64,000 nucleotides of DNA from Caldilinea sp. CFX5 (GCA_021405325.1 QWII01000047.1:73720-137719), one strand, 5' to 3'. Positions 7,802 to 22,199 are shown, numbered from the stretch's first letter. Made by a program: numbers and translations. Notes: a model not told the origin generated them from the sequence alone.

Positions 7802-8950
7802 ATGTCTCTTACCCTGCACCCCACCAACCTGGCGCCGATTGTGGCGCAAGCATTGGGCAAACCAGTCATTACCCTAACCGAGTGGCGCGCCCAACCGCTT
7901 GCTGCCGGCGGTTCGCAGATGGTGGGCGGGCTGGGCATTCAGCGCGTCACCGGCGTGGCGCAGACTGCGGAAGGGATGTTGCCCTGGTCGCTGATTCTCA
8001 AGGCATTGCAAGGGGGCGGGGCGCTCGCCAGTGATGACCCTGGCGCCTGGAATTATTGGCAACGGGAAGCGTTTGCCTATCAATCCGGTCTGCTGGCGCA
8101 GTTGCCGGGTGGAATTGTGGCGCCCCGCTGCTACGCCGTGCAAGCGCAGGCCGATGGTTCGTTCTGGCTCTGGTTAGAGGAAATTCAGTCAAGCGCAAAA
8201 CCGTGGACGCTAGCCGACCATGCCCTGGCGGCGCGCCATTTGGGGCAGTTCAACGGCGCTTATCTGGCCGGCCATCCCCTACCGCCGGCTCAACCCTGGA
8301 TGACTTGGGGCCGTACTCGCCAGTGGGTTGATTTTACTCGTCCCTATGTCGAACGCAGCGCACAATGGGCGGCTACCCCTATCGGTCGCCGCTGGCTGGG
8401 GCGGGTTGGGCTGGCACGGGTTCACAAGCTCTGGTCACAGACGGAACGCTTGTTACATGCGTTTGAACGGCTGCCAGTTTGTTACTGCCACCATGACGCC
8501 TTCTGCCGGAATTTGCTCCCCCGCACGAACCACGACGGCCAACGAGAAACGGTTGCGATTGACTGGGCGCTCACCGGCTATGGCCGTATTGGCGAAGAGG
8601 TAGGGGTGACGATTGCCGTCGCGCTGGAATTTCTCGATGTCGCCATTGACCAGGCGCGGAACTTCGATCAGGCCGTTTTTGCCGGCTATCTCGACGGGTT
8701 GCGTGATGCCGGCTGGCGTGGCGATGCACGGCTGGCGCGCTTGGGCTGTACAACCAATGCCCTGATCGTGACGGGGTTGATGTGGAATCTCTTTTTCCTG
8801 GAACAACTTCAGCAGCCGACCGGACGCGACCTGCTAACGGGCATGATCAAGCGCCCCTTCGACGACATCGTTGCGCACTATGCTGAGCTGTTCGTCTTCC
8901 TCTTTGACCTGGGCGATGAAGCATTAGCCCTGTTGGATACGATCCGGTAG
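7802..8950 (+). CDS. Aminoglycoside-phosphotransferase-like kinase
   Basis: A 382-residue member of the APH/choline-kinase fold. The catalytic loop is CHHDAFCRNL (about residues 228-237, HxD...N) and the metal-binding Asp is in VAIDWALTGYGRIGEE. A hydrophobic VCxCHHD strand and a C-terminal helical domain complete the fold. The substrate cannot be read from sequence; relatives phosphorylate small alcohols or amines, and antibiotic resistance should not be assumed. The ATG at 7802 is preceded by GAGGAA; the TTG 12 nt upstream contains that site and is rejected. The stop codon directly abuts the inverted repeat at 8951. Confidence 0.82.
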   Translation: MSLTLHPTNLAPIVAQALGKPVITLTEWRAQPLAAGGSQMVGGLGIQRVTGVAQTAEGMLPWSLILKALQGGGALASDDPGAWNYWQREAFAYQSGLLAQLPGGIVAPRCYAVQAQADGSFWLWLEEIQSSAKPWTLADHALAARHLGQFNGAYLAGHPLPPAQPWMTWGRTRQWVDFTRPYVERSAQWAATPIGRRWLGRVGLARVHKLWSQTERLLHAFERLPVCYCHHDAFCRNLLPRTNHDGQRETVAIDWALTGYGRIGEEVGVTIAVALEFLDVAIDQARNFDQAVFAGYLDGLRDAGWRGDARLARLGCTTNALIVTGLMWNLFFLEQLQQPTGRDLLTGMIKRPFDDIVAHYAELFVFLFDLGDEALALLDTIR

Positions 8951-9020
8951 AGGCGCGGATTTCGATAGCACGGATCATTATAGGGCAGGAAGACAATCCG
9001 CGCTATCGAAATCCGCGCCT
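8951..9020. repeat. Inverted repeat, 25-nt arms
   Basis: Arms 8951-8975 and 8996-9020 pair with a single mismatch around a 20-nt loop. It starts on the base after the stop codon of the APH-like gene. The core GCGGATTTCGATAGC resembles the vocabulary of the repeat at 2293-2407. Confidence 0.93.
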
Positions 9021-9024
9021 GTAT

Positions 9025-9120
9025 TCATACCCCTATCGCCTGCGCACCCTGCGCCGCCGACCGATACGCCGTATCGATCACTGTCATGACCGCCAGCCCA
9101 TCCGCTGCCGATGAAAATTG
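9025..9120 (-). pseudogene. C-terminal remnant of a Gfo/Idh/MocA oxidoreductase
   Basis: About 31 codons ending in a stop read FSSAADGLAVMTVIDTAYRS and then AAQGAQAIGV, the conserved C-terminal helix of Gfo/Idh/MocA NAD(P)-dependent oxidoreductases (consensus: A-DG-xVM-xVI-A-YRSA-xG). Upstream sequence in this frame has no similarity and runs through a hairpin, so the rest of the gene is missing. This is a gene fossil left by deletion between the APH-like gene and the hydrogenase cluster. Confidence 0.6.
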
Positions 9121-9452
9121 CAAAAACAAAGACCGGCGCTTACAAAAGCACCGGTCTCTGTTGCCATACGAATGGCTATGGTATAAGGAGGCTAGGTAGG
9201 ATGCCTTGACCACAAAACGAACAGCGCCCCAAACAGGGTTGGTTGCATAGCAGGGATCACAGGAGGAGCGCATCAAGCATAAGGAAGGACCCGCAGAGGT
9301 AGACAGAAACTGTTGCACTCACGGCCTCACCACGGCTATGCAACCCTGCATTCAAGCAGCTATTTGGTTGTGCTACGACCCTTTTACGTAGGCGGTCGTA
9401 CATCTCTAGGATACCAGGAAACAGCCAGGCAGTGTTCAGGAAGGTGGCTAGT
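9121..9452. other. Region downstream of hoxW, no gene; possible structured RNA
   Basis: No coding sequence is supported. Besides the terminator at 9122-9158 there is a perfect 11-bp pairing of GGTTGCATAGC (9241-9251) with GCTATGCAACC (9335-9345) enclosing 83 nt, and a hairpin TACGACC/GGTCGTA near 9374-9400. The enclosed segment does not match SRP RNA, 6S RNA, tmRNA or a riboswitch that I can recognise. Confidence 0.4.
9122..9158 (-). terminator. Probable rho-independent terminator of the hydrogenase cluster
   Basis: On the minus strand AGACCGG (9157-9151) pairs with CCGGTCT (9136-9130), followed by TTTGTTTTTG. It is the first hairpin with a T-rich tail downstream of hoxW. Confidence 0.55.
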
Positions 9453-10037
9453 CTAGATCCTGGCCACTTGACCAGTTACCCGCGCCACTTGTTGCGCCAC
9501 CGCCGCCACATCCGCCAGATGGCCCGCCGTCTTGGCGCTAAAGCCCTCCCCCAATTCAAAGTCATAGCCGGGAACGGTAACCAGCCAGGCCGGTGGACAG
9601 ATGCCATAGAGCCGTTTGGCATAGATCAAGAGCGCTGACGGAATGAGATGATGGCCCAAGACCGGCGCACTCCGGTGCGCCTCCACCCGCCGCACCTGAA
9701 TTTCAAGCGAGTGGGCCTCCGCCGCGGTATCGAAAAAGCAGACAGCCTGCAACGCCGGGTCAGCAATCGCCAATGCCAACTCCGGCGTCAACTGCTGAAT
9801 GGCAATCAGCTCCACCTGCCACCCTTGCTCGCTGAGCAGCGGACGCAACTTTTCCGCCAACGCCAACCCCGCGCCGTCATCGCGCCGCAGGGTGTTGCCG
9901 TAGGCAATAAAAAGTAATTGGTGATTGGGTGATTCGCGCCCAAGGGGCTCCCGCGTGCTGCGTGCTGCGTGACCTGAAGGCTCCCCTGCGATCGGTTCAC
10001 GTAGCACGCAGCACGCAGCACGCAGCACTTGTGTCAT
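9453..10037 (-). CDS. hoxW: [NiFe]-hydrogenase maturation protease with repeat-derived N-terminal extension
   Basis: This endopeptidase removes the C-terminal tail of the hydrogenase large subunit after nickel insertion. The core begins at [17 protein letters not shown] (about residue 41), the family's first metal-binding motif; CFFDTAAEA and [12 protein letters not shown] provide the second acidic residue and the His. The ATG overlaps the hoxH stop as ATGA, giving translational coupling. The first ~38 residues match nothing in the family; most of them are encoded by the CGTGCTG-type inverted repeat at 9954-10026 (its mirrored halves give CCVLREP and the oppositely oriented stretch). No other in-frame start lies between, so the extension is probably translated unless a non-ATG start is used. 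Confidence 0.88.
   Translation of the reverse strand: MTQVLRAACCVLREPIAGEPSGHAARSTREPLGRESPNHQLLFIAYGNTLRRDDGAGLALAEKLRPLLSEQGWQVELIAIQQLTPELALAIADPALQAVCFFDTAAEAHSLEIQVRRVEAHRSAPVLGHHLIPSALLIYAKRLYGICPPAWLVTVPGYDFELGEGFSAKTAGHLADVAAVAQQVARVTGQVARI
9954..10026. repeat. Inverted repeat of GTGCTGC units inside the hoxW 5' end
   Basis: Arms 9954-9972 and 9997-10015 pair with one mismatch; the right arm carries one additional 7-nt unit up to about 10026. Arms are tandem copies of CGTGCTG / CAGCACG. A related half-copy (CACGCAACACGCAGCACG) lies at 33734-33751, upstream of the TIGR04076 gene. It is wholly within the hoxW coding frame. Confidence 0.9.
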
Positions 10038-11482
10038 TTGATTGCCTCATCAAGAACCTGACCATCACTGCTCAGTACTTGCACATGCAGCGGCATCTGG
10101 CCCACGGCGTGGGTCGAGCAACTGAGACAGGGGTCAAAGGCGCGAATGCCATGTTCGATGCGGTTGAGAATGCCTTCGCTCAGGCGACCGTTTTGGATAT
10201 ACGTGTCGGCGATCTGGCGGACGGTGCGGTTCATCGCCAGGTTGTTTTGACCAGTGGCGATGATCAGGTTCACCTTTTGCAAAATGCCGTTGTCATCGAC
10301 ATGGTATTCATGGAAAAGGGTGCCGCGCGGCGCTTCACTAACCCCCACTCCTACCCGCTGGTTGACCTCGGCGCGGCTGCGCACATGGCTGTCGGTGATC
10401 ACTGGGTCGGCCACCAGTTCGGCGATCTTTTCCAGCCCAAAGAGAATCTCAATCAGACGGGCATAGTGATAGTGGAAGCTGCTGGTCACCGGTTTGCCAT
10501 TGGGGTTAAGCGTGCGGAAGGCGGCCAGTTCGGCGTTCGCTTGCGGGGTGTCCGCAAAAGAAGCTAGGTTCACCCGCGCCAGCGGCCCCACCCGATACAT
10601 GCCCTGACGATAAGCGGCGACGCCGGCGCCATTGATCACTTTTTTGTAATAGGGGAACTTCAGGTAACTCCACGGTTCTACCGCTTCACCAATGATGGTG
10701 CGGTAATCTTCGGGGGCAACGCCATCTTCGACAATCCGCCCTTCGCTGTCCATCACACGGAGGACGCCGTCATAGTGTTCCAGCCCGCCTTTGGGTGTGA
10801 CCAGCCCCAGAAAGTAGGAGGGAAAGTCGCCGTAGCTGTTGATTTCCTGGCTCATGCTTGGCAACACATCCTGGAGCAGACGGAAGGCCAAACCCACACC
10901 ATCAAAAGCGCCGGGCAACATGGCCTCGATCGCCTGGCGCGTCTGGTCGGACAATGGCTCGCGCACACCGCCGGGGACAGTCCACGCCGGATGAATGCTT
11001 TTGCCGCCCAACAGGCGAATGACATCTTGCCCAAATTTGCGCAGACGAATGCCGGTGCGCGCCACATCGGGATAGGCGTCGATTAAGCCCATGATGTTGC
11101 GTTTGACCGGGTCGCTCTCCATGCCCAGCAGCAGATCAGGGCCGCTCAAGTGGAAGAAGCTGAGGGCGTGGCTCTGCACAATTTGCGCCCAGTTCATCAA
11201 CCGGCGCAGCTTGGCCGCCGTCGGTGGGATGCGCACGGAGAGCAACGCATCGCCCGCTTTGGCCGACGCCATTAGGTGGCTGATCGGGCAGATGCCACAG
11301 ATGCGCGCCGTAATGCCCGGCATCTCCCAAAAGCTGCGCCCTTCACAAAACTTCTCGAAACCGCGAAACTCAGTCACATGAAAGCGCGCATCGTCTACCC
11401 GGCCCATGTCATCCAGGTGAATGGTTATTTTGGCATGGCCCTCGATCCGGGTGACGGGGTCAATGGTGATTGTGCGTGTCAT
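10034..11482 (-). CDS. hoxH: NAD-coupled [NiFe]-hydrogenase large subunit
   Basis: Catalytic subunit holding the NiFe(CN)2CO site of a soluble bidirectional (group 3d-type) hydrogenase. The proximal motif [10 protein letters not shown] gives Cys62 and Cys65; the distal motif DPCLSCSTH gives Cys452 and Cys455 followed by His458, after which HoxW is expected to cut, removing a 24-residue tail. An RIEGHAKI N-terminal motif is present. The length of 482 is normal. It sits at the end of hoxE-F-U-Y-H-W; group 3d assignment rests on that NADH-dehydrogenase-like module. No hypBCDEF genes are in the window, so the cofactor assembly genes must lie elsewhere. Confidence 0.96.
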   Translation of the reverse strand: MTRTITIDPVTRIEGHAKITIHLDDMGRVDDARFHVTEFRGFEKFCEGRSFWEMPGITARICGICPISHLMASAKAGDALLSVRIPPTAAKLRRLMNWAQIVQSHALSFFHLSGPDLLLGMESDPVKRNIMGLIDAYPDVARTGIRLRKFGQDVIRLLGGKSIHPAWTVPGGVREPLSDQTRQAIEAMLPGAFDGVGLAFRLLQDVLPSMSQEINSYGDFPSYFLGLVTPKGGLEHYDGVLRVMDSEGRIVEDGVAPEDYRTIIGEAVEPWSYLKFPYYKKVINGAGVAAYRQGMYRVGPLARVNLASFADTPQANAELAAFRTLNPNGKPVTSSFHYHYARLIEILFGLEKIAELVADPVITDSHVRSRAEVNQRVGVGVSEAPRGTLFHEYHVDDNGILQKVNLIIATGQNNLAMNRTVRQIADTYIQNGRLSEGILNRIEHGIRAFDPCLSCSTHAVGQMPLHVQVLSSDGQVLDEAIK

Positions 11483-11595
11483 AACATTCCTCGTTAATAA
11501 CTAATTGTCAATGGAGAACGGATAATTGGTAATGTTTTGGGCACCGACGCCCCCCGTTAATCATTAAGCATTTTCCATTCTCCATTCATTATTCC
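11483..11595. repeat. Degenerate palindrome between hoxY and hoxH
   Basis: About 11505-11590 contains AATGGAGAAC...TTAATGATTAAC-like mirrored segments (for example CATTTTCCATTCTCCATTC against AATGGAGAACGGATAATTGG). The pairing is imperfect; it looks like an aged member of the dispersed palindromes. Confidence 0.5.
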
Positions 11596-12144
11596 CTAGC
11601 CAAACCGGCGCATCTCCGGCGGCAACGCCACCGTCTCGCCTTTTAGCAGCGCGCTGACGGCGGCCCAAATCCGTTGCGGGTCGGGCGGGCAACCGGGGAT
11701 AAAGGCATCAACCGGGATCAACTGGTGCAGCGGCAAGACGCGCGGCAACAGCGCCGGCATGACTCGATCCGCTTCGCCGCCCCGTGGTTCCTTGCCGGGG
11801 CCTTCGTGGTAGACGGCGGTCAGCAGGTCATCCAGCGGCAACATGTTGCGCAAGCTGGTGACATTGCCGGTGACGGCGCAGTCGCCGAAGCTGACCACAA
11901 TCTTACTATGAGCGCGAATCTCTTTGGCTAACTCGACATGGTCGATATTGGCCACCGCCCCTTCGACCAGCGCCACATCGACATCGCTGGGAAAATGTTT
12001 GGCATCGGCAATTGGACTGTAGACCAATTCCACCTGTTGCGCCAGATCGACCAGCGCTTCATCTAAATCTAAAAAACTCATGTGACAGCCGGAACAGCCG
12101 CCCAACCAGGCTGTTGCCAAGCGGATTTTTTTTGTGTCACCCAT
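11596..12144 (-). CDS. hoxY: NAD-coupled [NiFe]-hydrogenase small subunit
   Basis: A 182-residue short small subunit carrying only the proximal [4Fe-4S] cluster, as in HoxY proteins. Ligand motifs: WLGGCSGCH (Cys17, Cys20), FGDCAVTGN and the C-terminal IPGCPPDP. It has no twin-arginine leader, so the enzyme is cytoplasmic. It transfers electrons between HoxH and the HoxFU diaphorase. The start is the only sensible ATG; the upstream hoxU-hoxY gap is filled by the ACGAGTTACGAATTACGA palindrome rather than a promoter I can recognise. Confidence 0.94.
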   Translation of the reverse strand: MGDTKKIRLATAWLGGCSGCHMSFLDLDEALVDLAQQVELVYSPIADAKHFPSDVDVALVEGAVANIDHVELAKEIRAHSKIVVSFGDCAVTGNVTSLRNMLPLDDLLTAVYHEGPGKEPRGGEADRVMPALLPRVLPLHQLIPVDAFIPGCPPDPQRIWAAVSALLKGETVALPPEMRRFG

Positions 12145-12156
12145 GATTTTGTCCTT

Positions 12157-12216
12157 TCGAGTTACGAGTTACGAATTACGACTGAGCGCTCGTAATTCGT
12201 AACTCGTAATTCGTAA
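12157..12216. repeat. Inverted repeat of GAGTTAC/GAATTAC units between hoxU and hoxY
   Basis: Perfect 18-bp arms at 12164-12181 and 12190-12207 around an 8-nt loop, flanked by further partial units. The same vocabulary builds the repeat at 20777-20825, so both belong to one family within the same gene cluster. Confidence 0.93.
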
Positions 12217-12218
12217 TT

Positions 12219-12935
12219 TTAGCGCGTCCACTCATGCTGTTCGCGACCGCGCACAATCCATTGCAGGAAGTCGCGCTGTTTTTCCATTTCGGCGACGGTG
12301 GCGCCTTTGTCCACCAGGGCGCCGGTGGGGCAAACCTGGACACATTTGCCGCAACTGGTGCAGCTTTCGCTGCTGCCCCACGGTTGATTGAGGTCGCAGA
12401 TAATGCGGCTGTTGACGCCACGGCCCATAATGTCCCACACATGGGCGCCTTCCACTTCGTCACAGACGCGTACACAGCGCGTGCAGAGGATGCAGCGATT
12501 TTGATCCAGCACAAAGCGCTCGTGGCTGGCATCCATCGCCAGCTTGGGGGTGAGATAGTCATAGCGCACATGGTCCATGCCGGCTTGCGTCGCCTGCCAT
12601 TGCAGTTCACAGTTGCCATTCATGACACAGACCGCGCAGACATGATTGCGCTCGGCAAAGAGCAGTTCCAGGATCATCTTGCGATATTCAACGAGCCGGG
12701 GCGTATGGGTCTTGACTACCATGCCCTCTTGCACCGGGGTGACACAGGCGGCAAAGAGTTTATTGCTCCCCTCGATCTCGACCATGCAGAGCCGACACGC
12801 GCCCCGATCACTCAGCCCTTCCAGGTGACAAAGCGTGGGAATCGCAATCTTCTGCTCGCGCATCACTTCCAGCAACGTCTCACCTTCCCGTGCGCTGACC
12901 AGTTCGCCATTGATGGTTAGGGTTACGACTGACAT
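12219..12935 (-). CDS. hoxU: Hydrogenase diaphorase subunit, NuoG-like iron-sulfur protein
   Basis: An electron-wiring subunit homologous to the N-terminus of NuoG. In order: a [2Fe-2S] ferredoxin domain (Cys36, Cys47, Cys50, Cys64), the His-ligated cluster segment [16 protein letters not shown] (about 96-111), then two [4Fe-4S] motifs [11 protein letters not shown] and [12 protein letters not shown]. The 238-residue length is that of HoxU. It passes electrons between the flavin subunit HoxF and HoxY. It lies between hoxF and hoxY on the minus strand. Confidence 0.95.
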   Translation of the reverse strand: MSVVTLTINGELVSAREGETLLEVMREQKIAIPTLCHLEGLSDRGACRLCMVEIEGSNKLFAACVTPVQEGMVVKTHTPRLVEYRKMILELLFAERNHVCAVCVMNGNCELQWQATQAGMDHVRYDYLTPKLAMDASHERFVLDQNRCILCTRCVRVCDEVEGAHVWDIMGRGVNSRIICDLNQPWGSSESCTSCGKCVQVCPTGALVDKGATVAEMEKQRDFLQWIVRGREQHEWTR

Positions 12936-12956
12936 TGGACTTTTCCTTGTATATGG

Positions 12957-13045
12957 TGGTAGACAGGTAGACAGGGAAACAGGTAGACAGGTAGATAAGT
13001 CCTATTTCCCTGTGTACTTGTGTACCTGTTTCCCTGTCTACCTGT

Positions 13046-13058
<13 letters not shown>
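12957..13058. repeat. Inverted repeat of GTAGACAG units between hoxF and hoxU
   Basis: The left half is tandem GGTAGACAG/GGAAACAG units, the right half their reverse complement (CTGTCTACC). The right arm reaches into hoxF and supplies its stop codon and last two codons. The family is shared with the larger repeat at 15476-15652. Confidence 0.9.
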
Positions 13059-14708
<1,650 letters not shown>

Positions 14709-14722
<14 letters not shown>

Positions 14723-15452
14723 GGCTCTCCTCCTCTGGGCCGATCTCTGGGCCGATCTCTGGGCCGATCTTTGGGGCGACGGCACCATTGGTTGCGGCGG
14801 TAAGCTTGCCGCGCAACCGGGCTTTCACCTTTTCGATAACCGACTCCGGCACTTCACGTCCTAACACCTCGCCATCCAGCACGAGGACCGGCGCCAGACC
14901 GCAACTACCCAAACAGCGGGCGGCGGCAATACTGAGCTTATTGTCCGGCGTCGTCTGGCCCGGTTCGATGCCAAATTCAGCGCGCAAAGCCGCCACAATT
15001 TCGGCGGCGCGTTTGACATAGCAGGCGGTGCCTAAGCAGATCACACAGGTATGTTCCCCCTGTGGTTTCAGCGTGAAGAAATGGTAAAAGGTCGCCACAC
15101 CATAGACCCAACTGAGGGGCAGCCGCAACTGGCGCGCCACATAGATCAGCAGATCATCTTCGAGAAAGCCAAAGGCTTCCTGCGCCGTATGCAACACTTC
15201 AATCAACGCGTCCTGTTGATATTGAAAGCGTTGAAGGGTGCGGTCCACCAATTTGAAACGGGGGTCGCCACTGGGATGGGGAATATCGGCCTTCCGGGCA
15301 GGACGAGTCGTCTCGGCTTTGCTGTTCGCCCGCACCTTTTCCGGTTGCACCGGGGGCGGCGCTTTTTCGACGGGGGTATTATTGGGGGCAGCCGCTTTAT
15401 TCGCTGCCGTGCGTGCCTTGGCCCGCTCTTTGAGTTCAGCCAATGACGCCAT
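14709..15452 (-). CDS. hoxE: Hydrogenase diaphorase subunit, NuoE-like [2Fe-2S] protein
   Basis: The 24-kDa-type thioredoxin-fold subunit. The conserved block starts at [12 protein letters not shown], with [15 protein letters not shown] and four Cys ligands in CLGTACYV and CLGSCGLAP. The first ~75 residues are a low-complexity Ala/Lys/Pro leader unlike the family, and the C-terminus has three IGPE units from a perfect 12-bp tandem repeat. It is the first gene of the hox operon and overlaps hoxF. With hoxF and hoxU it forms the module that exchanges electrons with NAD(P)+. Confidence 0.94.
14733..14768. repeat. Three perfect 12-bp tandem repeats in hoxE
   Basis: Unit CTCTGGGCCGAT three times, coding IGPE repeats at the HoxE C-terminus on the minus strand. 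The tract is prone to length variation but stays in frame because the unit is a multiple of three. Confidence 0.95.
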
Positions 15453-15475
15453 AGTTTTTCTCCATTATTGTTATG

Positions 15476-15652
15476 GGTAGATAGGTAGACAGGTAGATAG
15501 GTAGACAGGTAGACAGGTGCATAGGTGCATAGGTGCATAGGTGCATAGTTATTGGGAGAGTTTACTAAGCTAAAAGCAGTATTCCTATACCCTTGTATAC
15601 CCATACCCTTATTTACCTGTCTACCTGTCTACCTGTCTACCTGTCTACCTTC
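15476..15652. repeat. Large composite inverted repeat of GTAGACAG/GTGCATAG units
   Basis: The left part is tandem GTAGACAG, GTAGATAG and GTGCATAG units; the right part is tandem ACCTGTCT units, their complement. The centre (about 15550-15600) is unique, with a TATACCC repeat. It fills the whole gap between the DHOD-like gene and hoxE and begins within a few bases of the DHOD-like stop codon. Confidence 0.9.
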
Positions 15653-16669
15653 TCAATACACCAACATCCGCACCGGGTCGGGGCGCCAGGATTGGAGCAT
15701 CTTGATATAGTTAGCACGGACATAGGCATCGGGGGTGGCGACATTGAGTTGACTCATACTGCCGCGCATTTGGGCCACTGATTCGTATTCGTGATCTTCC
15801 ATCCAACTTTTGAGATCGGCGCGGATCTCGCCCAGCCGTTTGACGCCGTTACGCAAAAGCTCGGAGGCCAACATTGTGACCGTGGCGCCGGACATGATCG
15901 CTTTGATCACATCAATGTGGCTGTGAACGCCGCTGGTGATTGCCATGTCCGCCGCAATCCGCCCGTAGAGGACGGCCACCCAGCGCAGGGGCAAGCGCAT
16001 CTCGTGCGGACTGCTCAGAACCAGGTTGGGGGTCACTTCCAGCGTCTCCAGGTCGAGATCAGGCTGATAGAAGCGGTTAAAGAGAACCAGCGCATCAGCG
16101 CCGGCGGTACAAAGACGGGCCGCCATATTGGCAAAGGCGCTAAAATAGGGGCCAACTTTCACAGCCACCGGAATCGAAATGCTGCCTCTCACCGTGCGCA
16201 CAATGTCAAGGTAGGTATGTTCCACCGTCGCACTGTCCATCGCCGGGTCAACCGGAATGTAGTAAATATTGAGTTCCAACGCATCGGCGCCCGCCTCTTC
16301 CATCAGCTTGGCATATTCAATCCAGCCGCCGCTTGAGGCGCCGTTCAAGCTGGCGATAATCGGGATATCGGTTGCCGCTTTGGCTGCGCTGATCAACTCC
16401 AGGTAGCTGTGCGGCCCGACATTATAGCGCTGCATCTCCGGGAAATAATCCAACGCTTCAGCGTAACTATGCGAGCCATAGCTCAAGTAGTGATCCAGCA
16501 AGTGACTCTCTCCCTCAATCTGCTCTTCAAAGAGGGAATGCATCACCACCGCCGCCGCGCCCGCATCTTCCATCCGACGAATGCCATCGAGGGTATAGGA
16601 AAGTGGCGAGGCCGACGGAATAAGCGGATGCGCCAGTTGCAGCCCCATGTAGGTTGTATGTAAATCCAT
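15653..16669 (-). CDS. Dihydroorotate dehydrogenase-like flavoprotein
   Basis: A 338-residue TIM-barrel FMN protein of the DHOD-like group that lies beside PFOR genes in many anaerobes. Visible segments are [31 protein letters not shown] (the FMN/substrate strand), [11 protein letters not shown] and the ITSGVHSH phosphate-binding loop. It is not a canonical PyrD: the catalytic-loop Cys/Ser pattern is not recognisable and it lacks a PyrK partner. The start at 16669 is set by AGGAG. Position between hoxE and PFOR suggests a redox role coupled to ferredoxin or pyruvate metabolism rather than pyrimidine synthesis (inference). Confidence 0.83.
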   Translation of the reverse strand: MDLHTTYMGLQLAHPLIPSASPLSYTLDGIRRMEDAGAAAVVMHSLFEEQIEGESHLLDHYLSYGSHSYAEALDYFPEMQRYNVGPHSYLELISAAKAATDIPIIASLNGASSGGWIEYAKLMEEAGADALELNIYYIPVDPAMDSATVEHTYLDIVRTVRGSISIPVAVKVGPYFSAFANMAARLCTAGADALVLFNRFYQPDLDLETLEVTPNLVLSSPHEMRLPLRWVAVLYGRIAADMAITSGVHSHIDVIKAIMSGATVTMLASELLRNGVKRLGEIRADLKSWMEDHEYESVAQMRGSMSQLNVATPDAYVRANYIKMLQSWRPDPVRMLVY

Positions 16670-16696
16670 CGGTTTGCTCCTGTTTTGTGTCATATC

Positions 16697-16828
16697 GTCG
16701 CGTGGTCGTTTGGTCGTTTAGTCGCGTGGTCGTTTGGTTGCGCTGTCTGATGGTCTTTGTCTGTATTCATCCAGGCTAGACAACATGACTATACGACCAC
16801 GCGACCAAACGACTACGTGACCACGCGA

Positions 16829-16832
<4 letters not shown>
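16697..16832. repeat. Composite inverted repeat of GTCGTTTGGTCGCGTG units
   Basis: The left block (16697-16740) of GTCGCGTGGTCGTTTG units mirrors the right block (about 16787-16832) of CACGCGACCAAACGAC units, around a ~45-nt unique centre. It lies between PFOR and the DHOD-like gene and abuts the PFOR stop codon. Confidence 0.9.
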
Positions 16833-20761
<3,929 letters not shown>

Positions 20762-20776
20762 GAAATTCTCCAAGAG

Positions 20777-20825
20777 GAATTACGAGTTACGAGTTACGAG
20801 TTTCGTAATTCGTAACTCGTAATTC
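20777..20825. repeat. Inverted repeat of GAGTTAC/GAATTAC units
   Basis: Perfect 16-bp arms at 20777-20792 and 20810-20825 with extra units in the loop. Same family as 12157-12216. It lies between the thioredoxin-reductase-like gene and PFOR. Confidence 0.92.
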
Positions 20826-20829
20826 CCTC

Positions 20830-21750
20830 TCACTTTCCCGACCGTGTCACCAAATACTCCCAGGCGCTGATGGCCGCTTTGACGCCTTCGCCAATCGCCA
20901 CGGTGATCTGTTCGGCATAGACATCGGTCACATCGCCGGCGGCAAAGAGACCGGGTAGGGTCGTTTCGCAGCGTTGGTTGACCGGAATATGACCGGTCTC
21001 CGGGTCAAACTCGATCAGGCCACGGACAAACTCGATATTGGGAATTAAGCCCAACTCGACAAAGACGCCATCGGCAGTCAACTGGCGGGTGGCGTAATCG
21101 GTGGCAATTTCCACCCCCGTCACACAGTCGCCGCCCAGGATGCGTTGCAACTCCCAGCCAAAGAGGGGGGTCACTTTGGGGTGATTTTCAAATTGGCGCA
21201 GCCGCGCCACGGTCGCTTCGTGGGTGGTCGTCGAGAGCCAGTAGACATGGTGCGCCAGACCGGCCAGTTTGAGAATGGCGACCTGGGTGCGTTCGCCATT
21301 GCCGACGACCACGACGTCGCGCCCGCGAAAGAGTGGGGAATGGCTCAACGCCGAGAAGCTGACGCCACGGCCCCAATATTCTTGTTCGCCGGGGACATAG
21401 AGCCGCTGCGGTTTGGCGCCGGTGGCGACAATGACGGTGCGCGCTTGCACGGGTGCGCTGTTCGCCAGTTCGACGATAAAGCCCTCTCTACCATTCTGCA
21501 TGACGTGGCTCACCTCATCCGGCTGGTGGGCAATCTTTTGGTTGTGGACATGCTTCTCAAAGAGTTGCACTGTTTCCAACCCCCAAATCGGCGTCGGATA
21601 ATATTGTCCGTTCAACCGGAACTCATAGTTGGCTTTGCCGCCCAGCATCGGCGCCAGGAGGATGGGCTGCAATTGAAAGCCTGCTGTATACGCCGCGGCC
21701 GCCAGACCGGACGGCCCGCCCCCGATAATGGCAACATCATAAACAGACAT
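20830..21750 (-). CDS. Thioredoxin-reductase-like FAD/NAD(P) oxidoreductase lacking CxxC
   Basis: A 306-residue two-dinucleotide-binding flavoprotein. The FAD motif is AIIGGGPSGLAAA at the N-terminus, the central NAD(P) motif VVVVGNGERTQVA, and the C-terminal FAD motif GLFAAGDVTD. Thioredoxin reductases have CAxC just before the NAD(P) motif; here the stretch is VSFSALSHSPLF, so the redox-active disulfide is missing. It cannot be a classical TrxB. A ferredoxin/flavodoxin-NAD(P) reductase or another direct flavin oxidoreductase feeding or draining the adjacent PFOR is the more likely role (inference from context). It is 14 bp from the CBS gene, same strand. Confidence 0.85.
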   Translation of the reverse strand: MSVYDVAIIGGGPSGLAAAAYTAGFQLQPILLAPMLGGKANYEFRLNGQYYPTPIWGLETVQLFEKHVHNQKIAHQPDEVSHVMQNGREGFIVELANSAPVQARTVIVATGAKPQRLYVPGEQEYWGRGVSFSALSHSPLFRGRDVVVVGNGERTQVAILKLAGLAHHVYWLSTTTHEATVARLRQFENHPKVTPLFGWELQRILGGDCVTGVEIATDYATRQLTADGVFVELGLIPNIEFVRGLIEFDPETGHIPVNQRCETTLPGLFAAGDVTDVYAEQITVAIGEGVKAAISAWEYLVTRSGK

Positions 21751-21764
21751 GCGTGTCCTTCCTC

Positions 21765-22199
21765 CTACGTTACCAGATCGCCCCAGGAGCGCACAACCAA
21801 CCGGAAAATATCCGACTCGGTAATAATGCCAACCACATAGCCATCTTCAATCACCGGCAGACCACTGACCTGATATTCGAGCATGAGTTCGGCGGCATCT
21901 TGCACGGTGGCGTCCGGCGCAATGGTAATCGGATCAGTGGTCATGATCTGGCTCACATGTTGGTCATTGAGCAGCAGATCGGTGGCGAGGTCGGCATTTT
22001 GGAAAAAGAGCGGCACCGTGCGTAGCACATCGCTCATGGTCAAAATTCCCACCAGACCATTGCGCCGATCCACGACAGGCAGCCGCCGAATATCATGCTC
22101 GGTCATATAGTTATAGGCTTCCAACACGGAAGTCTGTGGCGTCACGGTCAAGGCCGGCGCCGTCATCCATTTGCGTACTTCAGATGCCCGTCGGTTCAT
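21765..22199 (-). CDS. CBS-pair domain protein
   Basis: A 144-residue protein made only of two CBS motifs (about residues 8-65 and 78-140), each with the HDIRRLPVVD / YQVSGLPVIED strand and an IGILT- or GIIT-type loop ending in SD. Such stand-alone pairs bind adenosine nucleotides or S-adenosyl compounds and sense energy state. GGAGG precedes the ATG. As first gene of the TrxR-like/PFOR/hox series it may modulate that energy cluster, which is inference from position. Confidence 0.88.
   Translation of the reverse strand: MNRRASEVRKWMTAPALTVTPQTSVLEAYNYMTEHDIRRLPVVDRRNGLVGILTMSDVLRTVPLFFQNADLATDLLLNDQHVSQIMTTDPITIAPDATVQDAAELMLEYQVSGLPVIEDGYVVGIITESDIFRLVVRSWGDLVT

Noticed and set aside
7702..7938. 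78-codon minus-strand frame opposite the APH-like gene start
   Set aside because: Antisense to the conserved kinase N-terminus; no start signal.
9241..9345. SRP RNA, 6S RNA or cobalamin riboswitch
   Set aside because: The conserved GGAAG/GCAGC apical motif of SRP RNA, the 6S bubble and the cobalamin-box signature are not visible; kept only as an unclassified structure.
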